Position numbers and translations under genes: made by a program. A stretch of 41,112 bases of DNA from JAJDIA01 sp031555145. Its GTDB lineage: Bacteria; Bacteroidota; Bacteroidia; Bacteroidales; Tannerellaceae. A model generated the notes under the pieces. It saw nothing but the letters and a program-made list of their open reading frames with translations. It was not told the DNA's origin and made no database searches. Positions within the stretch are counted from its first letter, which is position 1. Each line of letters starts with the position of its first letter. Where the stretch lies: positions 1 through 41,112 of the forward strand of contig JAVBUR010000063.1 in NCBI GenBank assembly GCA_031555145.1. The letters run 5' to 3'. Shown here in pieces: positions 32,120 to 40,209 of this stretch.

Positions 32120-33322
32120 TTATTTAATTTTATACGCCATCAACGCATTGCCGTGCCGCACATAGAATACACCCTTGTAAATCACCGGATGCGCCCAGTG
32201 CTGCTCGGTTCCCAACGTTATAGGGAATTTGCTTATGATTTCAAATCGTTCGGGATTCGGCTTTACCAATGCCATTTCTCCCTTTTCAGAATAGCAATAG
32301 AATAAGTCTTCAGCGGCAATGATCGTACCTACACCAAGCGCTCCGTCAGTATACGTGATCCGGCCTGTATTCCAATCCGCACAATACCAGTTCGTTCGTT
32401 CGCCCGGTCCGTAGACATAATCACCAAATTTCATCGTGTGCCCTGTTTTATGGGCCATTTCCGTGCCTTCCCACACTTTCGAGACATTCCGGCCGCCATC
32501 GGTCAGCCGCAGCATGACAGAGCCTTTGCCGTAACTGCTGGTACAAAACAACATACCGTTACTGTACACCGGCGTATTGGGATGTTCGCCAAACCGGTTG
32601 GTATGTGCATACGACCAAAGCAGTTTGCCGTTCGTGATATCCAATCCGATAATATGGTGCGCCATCATCACTACCACCTGTGGCACTTGTTGGTCGGCGA
32701 CAAAGATCGGCGTCCCGTATCCCGACATATCGCCTACCCCTTCGGAACTCCAAAGGATGGCGCCGGTTGTTTTATCAAGTGCCAGGACATTCTGCTTGGC
32801 TCCTCCCGGTGCAACAATCAGTTTTTCGCCTACGATCAGCGGAGTGCCATGCCAGCCGTGGGCGGTATTTTTGGCATTGTACTCTTTCTGGTAATCCTTT
32901 TTCCACACGGGTTTCAGTGTCTGTGTATCATAACAAACCAGTTCGCCCAATCCGCTGACCACATACAGCTTGCCGTTATCGTGCATCACCGAACTGCGTG
33001 CTCCGATGTAACCATCGGAATCCCATTCGGTTCCATATTCTATTTTCTGTTGGAGTTTACCATCCAGGCCTAACACGTAGAGGTAACCTTTACTATCGTG
33101 ATATCCGGTGACATACAACTTATCCTTATTAATCGATACGGAAGAGTATCCACGGCCTAATCCGTCAAAATGCCACAACAGATCCGGCCCGTTGGCCGGC
33201 CACTGCTTCAGCAATCCGGTCTCATTATAAACACCCGTGCGGTCACCTCTCCATTGTACCACATCTTGTGCCGACAGGGAAAAAGCGGCTAACAAGGAAC
33301 ACACCAATACAGTCTTCTTCAT
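32120..33322 (-). CDS. Secreted PQQ-like beta-propeller protein
   Basis: A 400-residue protein with a cleavable signal peptide (about 1-18, ending SLSA-Q). The mature protein starts DVVQWRGDRTG and consists of PQQ-like/BamB-type blades (YVLGLDGKLQQ, CYDTQTLKPVWKK, ALDKTTGAILWSS, GLDITNGKLLWSY). The WRGD-R-G start occurs widely in secreted planctomycete- and Bacteroidetes-type propellers. No cofactor-binding residues are evident. It is soluble in the periplasm or exported. It follows the class II cyclase gene by 22 bases. Confidence 0.85.
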   Translation of the reverse strand: MKKTVLVCSLLAAFSLSAQDVVQWRGDRTGVYNETGLLKQWPANGPDLLWHFDGLGRGYSSVSINKDKLYVTGYHDSKGYLYVLGLDGKLQQKIEYGTEWDSDGYIGARSSVMHDNGKLYVVSGLGELVCYDTQTLKPVWKKDYQKEYNAKNTAHGWHGTPLIVGEKLIVAPGGAKQNVLALDKTTGAILWSSEGVGDMSGYGTPIFVADQQVPQVVVMMAHHIIGLDITNGKLLWSYAHTNRFGEHPNTPVYSNGMLFCTSSYGKGSVMLRLTDGGRNVSKVWEGTEMAHKTGHTMKFGDYVYGPGERTNWYCADWNTGRITYTDGALGVGTIIAAEDLFYCYSEKGEMALVKPNPERFEIISKFPITLGTEQHWAHPVIYKGVFYVRHGNALMAYKIK

Positions 33323-33344
33323 TTCTCTATCTTTTATACATTAA

Positions 33345-35084
33345 TCATAAGTCATTCATCACCCGGTGAATATGCTTCAATGCCTGAAGCGTGAAGGTAA
33401 GCGGATACAACTCTTCCGAATACCACAAACGGGCAAAATACAAGCCGATCGGTTCGCGGCGGTTGATCTCGCCCGCCCGGAACATCCGATACAAATAATC
33501 CACGCCCCGGCTTATCACCGGACCATCTGCCCCTGCATACGAAACGAGGGCTTGTAGCGTACGGGCGGTCAGCGTTACTTTCGACGGCAGACCGGCTGCT
33601 CCACCCCATCCGCCGTCGGCGTTCTGTACCGACAACAGATAATAACCCGCTTTACCAGCCATGGCTGCTGCCAACGGATGACTGGTAGCCGACAGATAAT
33701 CTACCGCCACCGCCGTTCCATACACAGGCGAACGTTCATCGGTTGCATCCTGATCGCCAAACCATAATGGCGTCCATGAGCCATCGGCAGCCTGTGCCTG
33801 TTCCATCCACGCCAGCAATTGCCCGGCGGCTTTTTCGCATCGTTTTTGCAAGGTGGCGGGTAATGTTGTTCGCCAAAGTTCGATGGCGAGGAAGGCATGG
33901 GCTGATATATCAGCACTGCTCCGGTCGAAAGGCAGCTTGCCCCATCCCTTGCAGAAGGTTGGCATACCGCCGTCTTTATTCTGTAAGGCCAACAGCCATT
34001 CAATGCCTTTTGCTACTTCGGGCACATACACGCCATCGAGCAGGATATGTAGGGCGACCAACGCTCCCGACGTATCATCTGCATCCGGTGCCGCTCCGGG
34101 TAGGTCGCTCCACCCCCACCCTCCTGCCATCGCGCCGGTAAACGGGTGTTGATGGGTAAAGGCATTCCGGCGGATGCGGTCGGCCAAGAGGCGCTTGTCG
34201 GGAATATCATTTTCCAATGCTTTCACACTCAGCGAGGTGACCCAGCCTGCCAGGTCGGTATCGATCGGCCAGGAGCCGTCTGCTCGCACCGTGGCAGTCA
34301 GGAAACCAGCCGCTTTTTGAGTGGTGATATGTTCCCGGTAACCGGCGCCGCTCATACACATCGACACAAAGGCCGTAAGCGGAGCTGCTTCCAAAAATCC
34401 TCCGTTAGACGGTTGCAATTTCACCAGTACTTCGAGGGATTTCTTGATAAATGCCTCCCGCAGGGGCGAGAACAGGGTCTTCTTCCCCTTCCGGTAGCGG
34501 AGGATACCCACGGCAATCAGCGCCGGTATGGCATAGCTTACCACCGGCAGTTGCAGGAAGCGGAAGAACTTCTGCGGCAACACCGACAGTTCGAACGGCA
34601 GTGGCGGTATATCGTCCCACCGGCTGATCACACCCGCCAGGGCACACATCACCAGGATGGGAGCCGAAAACGTCAGATCTTTCCCATAATAGGCAAGTAC
34701 CCCTTTGATGATATGCTGGTCGGTTGAGCCGCCAAAACGGGCGTTCAGGTATTCCTTTGCCTGTGCCGGAGGAGCGTCTACGGCACAAAGCGACGCATAA
34801 CTAAGCAGGGTAGCCGTCAGGTTGGATGGGCTTTCCACCGTATCGCCCCAGGAACCATCGGCCTGCATGGTCGCTTTCAGCCATGCCGTTCCTTTTTGAA
34901 TATACGTTTCATATTTTTCGCGGTCGATCATTGACAAAGCAAATACCGACACGGAGGTGGAAATAGCGCTGGACGAGAGTTGTCCACGCCACATACCATC
35001 CGGCGACCGTTTCTGCAAGAGTTGTGTCCGCAGGAGATCGATCATCTCTTCCATCTGTTTTCCTTTTGTCTGTATCTCACTCAT
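33345..35084 (-). CDS. Squalene-hopene-cyclase-like class II terpene cyclase
   Basis: A 579-residue alpha/alpha-barrel cyclase that should protonate and fold a linear polyprenyl chain into a polycycle. The catalytic DxDDT motif of class II cyclases is intact (D334, D336, D337, T338), preceded by AGGWGWSDLPG, as in squalene-hopene cyclases. QW-type repeats recur: MQADGSWGD (73-), LQPSNGGF, VRADGSW, LQNKDGGMP, QAADGSWTPLW and VQNADGGWGG. The C-terminal segment GLYFARLWYSEELYPLTFTLQAL resembles the conserved end of the family. Length is slightly short of the 620-720 residues usual for the family. No squalene synthase gene is present, so the substrate may be a product of the polyprenyl synthase encoded two genes upstream. 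Its ATG overlaps the previous stop by 4 bases. Product unknown. Confidence 0.88.
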   Translation of the reverse strand: MSEIQTKGKQMEEMIDLLRTQLLQKRSPDGMWRGQLSSSAISTSVSVFALSMIDREKYETYIQKGTAWLKATMQADGSWGDTVESPSNLTATLLSYASLCAVDAPPAQAKEYLNARFGGSTDQHIIKGVLAYYGKDLTFSAPILVMCALAGVISRWDDIPPLPFELSVLPQKFFRFLQLPVVSYAIPALIAVGILRYRKGKKTLFSPLREAFIKKSLEVLVKLQPSNGGFLEAAPLTAFVSMCMSGAGYREHITTQKAAGFLTATVRADGSWPIDTDLAGWVTSLSVKALENDIPDKRLLADRIRRNAFTHQHPFTGAMAGGWGWSDLPGAAPDADDTSGALVALHILLDGVYVPEVAKGIEWLLALQNKDGGMPTFCKGWGKLPFDRSSADISAHAFLAIELWRTTLPATLQKRCEKAAGQLLAWMEQAQAADGSWTPLWFGDQDATDERSPVYGTAVAVDYLSATSHPLAAAMAGKAGYYLLSVQNADGGWGGAAGLPSKVTLTARTLQALVSYAGADGPVISRGVDYLYRMFRAGEINRREPIGLYFARLWYSEELYPLTFTLQALKHIHRVMNDL

Positions 35085-35950
35085 AGCGTACCTAAGGCTA
35101 ATAATCCATAAAATGTATATTCCACATCACTCATATCGTCGAGCAACGTAGCGGCAAAGCCGCCGCTATCCAGCCAATGGGCGTCGATAAAGTCATCGGT
35201 AACGTAGCGCGGAACCACCCCATAGCATTTCAGGATAAACAAAGCGGTAGCGGTAGAAAGCAGATCGGGCACAGGTGATTCGGTCGTTGCCCGAAAGCCA
35301 CCCGATGTATCCTGCATCTGTTGCAGGCAAGCCATATCAGCATTTATAGTGTATCCGGCCAACTGCCCCTGTACAGCTAAGGCGGCTACCGTGGCATTGG
35401 TAGTGGCTGACGGACCTCCTGCCCTATTGGCATACCCGCCTTCGGCTATCCGGTAGCGGGCGATTGTTTGTAATATGGTATCTTTATCTCCTACATCCTG
35501 CTTACCATCTTCCCGCATAGACAAGAAAATAAATTGGGAGTAAGGGGCATGCGGGTCGTTGTTTGGATATTGATCCGAACTTATTAGGTTCGAGTGCGAT
35601 ATGGACTCTCTGTGCAGGAAGAAATGCAACATCCCTTTTTCCCGCAATCGATGGATCAACTGGCAGCGTATGTAGGCTGCCGTATGGATCAGGTCCATTT
35701 CCGACTTCGGCTGGCTATTCAGGTACACTGACATCTTCCGGGTATCCTGACTGACGCCCAATATATATGACAACACCCAGCCGAACATTGTATAATATAG
35801 ATCAGGCTGTCCGCTTTTGTTCCGGAACGATTCATCAGGTAATCGTTGTGATTCGACAAAGGCTGTCATGCGGACAAGTGCCTCCCTGCCCAACCGCTCT
35901 TTTCCCTTTTTGAGGGTATCGAACATCCTGTATGAAATCGTTGGTCTCAT
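35081..35950 (-). CDS. Prenyltransferase/terpene-cyclase-repeat protein
   Basis: A 289-residue alpha/alpha-barrel protein with the same repeat type as the next gene's cyclase but only about half its length and without a DxDD motif. Repeat-like units include EGGYANRAGGPSATTNATVAAL, QQMQDTSGGFRAT, and the C-terminal SDVEYTFYGLLALG, which resembles protein prenyltransferase beta subunits and squalene-cyclase domains. The zinc ligands of protein prenyltransferases are not evident. It may be a non-catalytic partner for the cyclase, giving a heteromer, or act alone on a prenyl substrate. I chose the ATG at 35950; a GTG at 35959 would add three residues. It overlaps the cyclase gene by 4 bases, which supports joint action. 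Confidence 0.75.
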   Translation of the reverse strand: MRPTISYRMFDTLKKGKERLGREALVRMTAFVESQRLPDESFRNKSGQPDLYYTMFGWVLSYILGVSQDTRKMSVYLNSQPKSEMDLIHTAAYIRCQLIHRLREKGMLHFFLHRESISHSNLISSDQYPNNDPHAPYSQFIFLSMREDGKQDVGDKDTILQTIARYRIAEGGYANRAGGPSATTNATVAALAVQGQLAGYTINADMACLQQMQDTSGGFRATTESPVPDLLSTATALFILKCYGVVPRYVTDDFIDAHWLDSGGFAATLLDDMSDVEYTFYGLLALGTL

Positions 35951-35962
35951 CCCGTCCACGTT

Positions 35963-37516
35963 TTACTTTAATATCTGTTTGGTGACACGAAAAAGTAGTC
36001 GTTTCAGTTCCGTATTGTCGATACCATTCAGGGCTTCCAACGCCAGTTTGTGGTGAAACGCAACTCGCTCTTTGGCTATGTCGATCGCATCTTTCAGGAA
36101 CGCTTCGGAAGCGGAATCAGTTAGAAACACTTTCAGATTGTCCGCAAGCAACATTCCCTCCACAAAGAGAGGATCACATTTTTCGCACAGAATCGCCAGT
36201 ATAGACGAGGGGCGCATGGCGATCGGTTCATCTGTTTCAAAGTCAGCGATATCATCCTGTAATTGATATGCAATCCCTAAATTCTGCGCATACTGATGCA
36301 GTGTTTCACGAAGTGGCAGGTCGTCACCGGCACATAATAACCCGATCAGCAACGACACTTCAAAAGCCGGCACCGTCTTATTACAGAAAACATTCAGGAC
36401 AAACGCCATCGACAGCGGACGCGGCGCCGCACTCCACTCCAACTCCATTCCCTGCCCTTTGCAGAGTGCTATATGTGCATCGGCCACGGCCTTGATTAAG
36501 GAAGCATGGCCGGAAGCAGCCAGCAGGCGATAGCCTTCACCCAGCAATACATCGCCCACATTGATTGCGATGGAATCGCCATAGGCAGCATTTACCGTCT
36601 GGCGACCATAACGCAAGGTATCCTTATCTTGTATATCATCGTGTACAAGGGAAGCTTTGTGGAAACACTCCACACCCACAGCCGCCAGTTGAACGGATTC
36701 GGGTACTTCCGTCTCGCCGGTCAGCGCCAGATAGGTAGCCGCCAGCAGATAGGGACGCCATCGCTTACCGCCGCCCTTCATCCAGTCGAGGGCAATGGCC
36801 GAGGTCTGGTTGTCGGCAGGCGACAAGAGCCGGGTCAGGTTTTCCGGGGAGAACCACTGCTTGATGGTAGTTCTCAGGTAATCATAGTCGAGCAGCATCA
36901 CAGGGATATCCGAATGCATACTGATCATCCGGTCCACATACCCATAGTCAACTGTTGTATCCTTGCATCCATCCATATTGAGGGGTATAGCCAAGCCGGG
37001 CACGGCATTATCCACCATCAGCGGGAAGGCTTTCTCCAACGAGGCCAGGCAACTGACGCCAATCACGGTATCCACCACCCGGTTTTCGATCAACCCGATT
37101 ACCGACGTAAACCCTTCGGCTACAAGGCTCATCATACCCAGGCTGTCAGCCTTATCCTGTAAGTCGGGTATCGTACACCGATTGCAGTGGTGGCACAACA
37201 GGCCAAGTTCGTCGATCTCCGCCTCACACTTCTTTGCATGGCGCAGACATTGGGGAAGCAGTAGGATGCGCTTTTCGTAGGGAATAGCCGCCACGGTATC
37301 ACGCCAAACGCAGTTGTTGGCTTCCACCATGATCCATCCTTTAAGACCAGGGGAGAGCGCCAGTGCAGCAATGATCAGTTCTGCGATCTCCGACAACTGA
37401 TCCATCGACACCGGCGGACAATACGAGCAACTACTTACAAACGCTTCGATGCGGCTCCGTAAGTAATCCCGTTCCTCTGCCAAAGAGGGTATGTCGTATA
37501 TCTGTTTGGTTTCCAT
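35963..37516 (-). CDS. DUF116-polyprenyl diphosphate synthase fusion
   Basis: A 517-residue two-domain protein. The first 200 residues form a Cys-rich DUF116 domain (C30, C33, C69, C90, C97, C108, C111, C114, C156, C184; the core LLLPQCLRH and GLLCHHCNRC are typical), likely a metal or Fe-S site. The last 300 are a trans-isoprenyl diphosphate synthase: GGGKRWRP (248-255), first Asp-rich motif DDIQD (293-297) followed by RYGRQT, and second motif DDIAD (421-425). All catalytic Asp are present, so it should condense isopentenyl diphosphate onto allylic diphosphates. The small residue five before the first motif (Ala288) allows a product of C20 or longer. The fusion partner is unusual for this enzyme. 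Neighbours are a radical SAM gene upstream and two cyclase-type genes downstream. Confidence 0.87.
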   Translation of the reverse strand: METKQIYDIPSLAEERDYLRSRIEAFVSSCSYCPPVSMDQLSEIAELIIAALALSPGLKGWIMVEANNCVWRDTVAAIPYEKRILLLPQCLRHAKKCEAEIDELGLLCHHCNRCTIPDLQDKADSLGMMSLVAEGFTSVIGLIENRVVDTVIGVSCLASLEKAFPLMVDNAVPGLAIPLNMDGCKDTTVDYGYVDRMISMHSDIPVMLLDYDYLRTTIKQWFSPENLTRLLSPADNQTSAIALDWMKGGGKRWRPYLLAATYLALTGETEVPESVQLAAVGVECFHKASLVHDDIQDKDTLRYGRQTVNAAYGDSIAINVGDVLLGEGYRLLAASGHASLIKAVADAHIALCKGQGMELEWSAAPRPLSMAFVLNVFCNKTVPAFEVSLLIGLLCAGDDLPLRETLHQYAQNLGIAYQLQDDIADFETDEPIAMRPSSILAILCEKCDPLFVEGMLLADNLKVFLTDSASEAFLKDAIDIAKERVAFHHKLALEALNGIDNTELKRLLFRVTKQILK

Positions 37517-37531
37517 AGGATATATCTCTTA

Positions 37532-38749
37532 TTAACCGTAAGCGCCGAAACCAAAGAAGTAGCGCTTCTTGAGCAGGCGGTACAACGTGTTTTGCTCGGG
37601 TATCTCCTCCCCTTTCATATCATGACCGGCCAGCGGTGTCATGCGCCGGAACTCTTCCAGCACGGTTCGCCGGGTTGTCGTTTCCAGTGCGCCATGCTGT
37701 TCGAGGAAATCAACTAGTTTCGCAGGATCTTCCAGCAAGATGCACCCCCGGGACGTTTCCGCCGTCATCTGCCTGAGGTCTGCCAGGAAAGCAGAGTTTT
37801 CAAACAGCGAAACCAAATTTGACGCATCCGCATTCAGGAAATTCTTCGCCAGTTGCAACGGGGGACAGAACTCCAACGCTCCCGATGGTGCGATATGGTG
37901 ACTCAGTCCGGTAGCTGCCGGACAAAGCGCCTTTCCTTTATCGTCCCAATACGTTTCAATAATGAATAGGGGCGCATCTTTCCGTTGCTCTACAACAAAT
38001 TGCCTGAGCTTCCGTACCTGTGCTTTATCCAACGCATTATCCGGTTTCGGATCGTTGCCGACCGGACGATAGATATAATACCACAGATAGTGAGCACCTT
38101 CCTTCGCCAACAGTTCGATATATTCGCGGTTCACCAGATCGTCGAAGTTACTCTTTCCGATACTTGCCGCCGCACCGAAGATCAGTTTATGCTTCCGGCA
38201 GGCACGTACCCCGGCCAACGTACGTTCGAACACATCGTCTTTACCACGGCGGGCATCGCTTTCTTCTTTCAGTCCTTCGATGCTGATCAACGGGGTTACA
38301 TTCCCCATCTTCCGCAGACGTAGCGCCACCTCATCCGTCAGCAGCGTGGCATTGGTGAATAACTGGAAATAGCAATCGGAATGGCTTTCCATCACATCCA
38401 GCAGGCCCTTATACATCAACGGCTCGCCACCGAGGATGCCGAAGAAATACGATCCCTTCTGTTTGCTTTGGTTGATAATCCCATTCAATTGTTCAATGGT
38501 AAGCGACTTCCGTCCGCCTGCCGACACCCAGCAACCACTACAGGCCAGGTTACAACTTTCGGTCACCGAGATCATCACAAAGGCCGGGAAGAACGGTTGT
38601 TTTCGATCTTGCCGTTTTTCAAAACGATGGATATTGATCATGCTACGCCAACCGAAGTTGTACATAAACTTCCACACCAACCGGGGCGTGGATTCACGGG
38701 GCACACGCAGGGCGGCCTTGAAAGTAGCAGTATAATCGTGGATTGTCAT
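37532..38749 (-). CDS. Radical SAM enzyme, HpnH-like or lipid-modifying
   Basis: A 405-residue radical SAM protein. The [4Fe-4S]-SAM site is CNLACSGC (C66, C70, C73) and the SAM-binding GGEP lies at 107-110. C-terminal cysteines C276, C295 and C336 may hold a Twitch- or SPASM-like auxiliary cluster. Coupling to terpene cyclase genes recalls HpnH, which adenosylates hopene; other radical SAM enzymes of lipid metabolism (for example those that join or modify isoprenoid chains) are equally possible. It is cytoplasmic, with basic N-terminal residues (about 30-50, FGWRSMINIHRFEKRQDRK) that could touch the membrane. Its start overlaps the upstream ferredoxin-protein gene by 4 bases, giving it a likely dedicated electron donor. 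The reaction is not determined. Confidence 0.85.
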   Translation of the reverse strand: MTIHDYTATFKAALRVPRESTPRLVWKFMYNFGWRSMINIHRFEKRQDRKQPFFPAFVMISVTESCNLACSGCWVSAGGRKSLTIEQLNGIINQSKQKGSYFFGILGGEPLMYKGLLDVMESHSDCYFQLFTNATLLTDEVALRLRKMGNVTPLISIEGLKEESDARRGKDDVFERTLAGVRACRKHKLIFGAAASIGKSNFDDLVNREYIELLAKEGAHYLWYYIYRPVGNDPKPDNALDKAQVRKLRQFVVEQRKDAPLFIIETYWDDKGKALCPAATGLSHHIAPSGALEFCPPLQLAKNFLNADASNLVSLFENSAFLADLRQMTAETSRGCILLEDPAKLVDFLEQHGALETTTRRTVLEEFRRMTPLAGHDMKGEEIPEQNTLYRLLKKRYFFGFGAYG

Positions 38750-39462
38750 GGTTTGTCTTTTCGTAAGAGTGAAACACTGGCGCGCCGATGTGCAAGCCGC
38801 GTCCGGAGCGCTTCGGCATACAGGGTCTTGGTATCCAACGATACCGTCTGTTCTTCATCGGTCTCGCCACCATTGATAGGCGACTTCTCATATTTGGGGA
38901 ATATCACCGCCTTCGACGGACAGATCCGCGCACAAGCGGGACAATTATTTTTGCATTGCTGCGGTTGTGCCACCCTCACCCGTCCATCTTCCACGGCATA
39001 GACGCCGAAGAGACAGAAGTCGTGGCACTTCTCACATTCCGTGCAGCGGTCTTTGTCAATGACCGGAAACCAGGCATCCGTACCCTGTTCCACTGGAAAG
39101 GCAGCAATGGCTTCGCGGAAAGCTGCTTCGCCGTCCACTTCTTCCGAACCGGCAGGCGACGCCACTTCCAATGGGGTGAGTATATCCTCAACCGCACCAT
39201 TGCGTATATCCAGTATATGCTTCGGTTCCAAGCCGATCGCGTCGAACAGCGAACGTACCGCCCGCGGATAGCAGGCCATGACAACAGAAGAAGCGACAGC
39301 CTCCATACTGGTGGTATCCTGTATCGACTGTCGGCATAAATCGGGAGTAATCGTCACCGTCCTACCCGCCCCTGTCAGCACCGCTGCCAGACGAGCCACC
39401 CTCTCCCTATCGATAAACGAGCGTGAAGCGCAAACACAGATTGTAATGGTTTTCAGATGCAT
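38746..39462 (-). CDS. 2[4Fe-4S] electron-transfer protein with N-terminal domain
   Basis: A 238-residue protein and first gene of the operon. The C-terminal half has two [4Fe-4S] sites: C140, C143, C146, C150 and C170, C174, C177, C181-P. The N-terminal 100 residues form an alpha/beta domain with C9, C11, C43 and C64, spaced as a possible further cluster; they start ITICVCASRSFIDRERV and include VTITPDLC, with a faint likeness to parts of heterodisulfide-reductase-type proteins, not enough to name it. No signal peptide or membrane helix. The 4-base overlap with the radical SAM gene suggests it supplies that enzyme's electrons (inference). Confidence 0.8.
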   Translation of the reverse strand: MHLKTITICVCASRSFIDRERVARLAAVLTGAGRTVTITPDLCRQSIQDTTSMEAVASSVVMACYPRAVRSLFDAIGLEPKHILDIRNGAVEDILTPLEVASPAGSEEVDGEAAFREAIAAFPVEQGTDAWFPVIDKDRCTECEKCHDFCLFGVYAVEDGRVRVAQPQQCKNNCPACARICPSKAVIFPKYEKSPINGGETDEEQTVSLDTKTLYAEALRTRLAHRRASVSLLRKDKP

Positions 39463-39498
39463 TCTCTGTATGTTCTTATGGTTCTATAGTAATATGGA

Positions 39499-39506
39499 CA
39501 AATATA
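39499..39506 (-). promoter_or_regulatory. Promoter -7 box of the 17-gene operon
   Basis: The minus strand reads TATATTTG, a full TAnnTTTG match, 36 bases before the first start codon of the operon. No clear -33 box is visible. No equally good box with a gap large enough for a separate promoter exists further inside the operon. Confidence 0.55.
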
Positions 39507-39582
39507 TCCGAAATTCCCGACTCTACCACCTTTCCCTACGTAAAAAGGAGAAAAGCGCGACTCAAAGCGAATTTATTTTTTC

Positions 39583-39590
39583 TACTTTTG
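39583..39590 (+). promoter_or_regulatory. Promoter -7 box of the YbaK-type gene
   Basis: TACTTTTG matches TAnnTTTG and lies 26 bases before the ATG at 39617, divergent from the operon promoter. Confidence 0.55.
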
Positions 39591-39616
39591 CCCCTATTAT
39601 ATCGCATATTCTATTT

Positions 39617-40111
39617 ATGAGCAGAAAAGAAAAAGTTTTTGACTATTTACAACGATTGGGCATTGAATACGAGTGCCATGAACATCCGCCTGTGCCTACA
39701 GTAGAGATAGCCAGGCAATATTGGGCTGATATTCCGGACGTTCAACATTGCAAAAATTTATTTTTCCGCAACCACAAAGGGAATAAGCATTACCTTATCA
39801 TATTCGATTGTGACCAGAATCTGGCTATTCGCGATTTGGAAGAACGCCTGAAACAAGGTAAACTATCCTTTGCTTCGGAAGAACGAATGATAAAATATCT
39901 TGGTCTAAGTCCGGGTTCGGTATCCCTCTTCGGGTTGATTAATGATACGGAAAATCATGTACATCTATTTCTTGATCAAAAGTTGGAAAAAGCGGCTAAA
40001 CTAAGCTTCCATCCAAATGACAACACGGCATCGTTGGTCATCACGAATGAAGGTTTCCGGCGCTTTCTTGCTCAGTGCGGAAACAGTTACGAGTATATCG
40101 ATTTATACTAA
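39617..40111 (+). CDS. YbaK/ProX-type aminoacyl-tRNA deacylase
   Basis: Trans-editing protein of the YbaK/ProXp family, which hydrolyses tRNA-Pro (or a related tRNA) carrying the wrong amino acid. The 164 residues show the ProX layout: N-terminal helix (EKVFDYLQRLGIEYECHEHPPVPT), the core CKNLFFRNHKGNKHYLI with the catalytic Lys, FASEERMIKYLGLSPGSVSLFGLIND, and a C-terminal helix. The start at 39617 (MSRKEK) is chosen because the longer frame runs across the divergent promoter region. No terminator is evident after it. Confidence 0.9.
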   Translation: MSRKEKVFDYLQRLGIEYECHEHPPVPTVEIARQYWADIPDVQHCKNLFFRNHKGNKHYLIIFDCDQNLAIRDLEERLKQGKLSFASEERMIKYLGLSPGSVSLFGLINDTENHVHLFLDQKLEKAAKLSFHPNDNTASLVITNEGFRRFLAQCGNSYEYIDLY

Positions 40112-40209
40112 CCCGCCACGGGTGCCATATCAGAATGTTCAAAGCAGCATTCAAACCCAACCAGACTTGAAAGCGAGGCACTTTCAATATCAACAAGATT
40201 TGAAAGCGG

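Noticed and set aside
21399..33322. True PQQ-dependent dehydrogenases
   Set aside because: The propellers lack the adjacent-Cys disulfide and other quinoprotein residues I could look for, and no PQQ synthesis gene is present; PQQ-like fold is the safer call.
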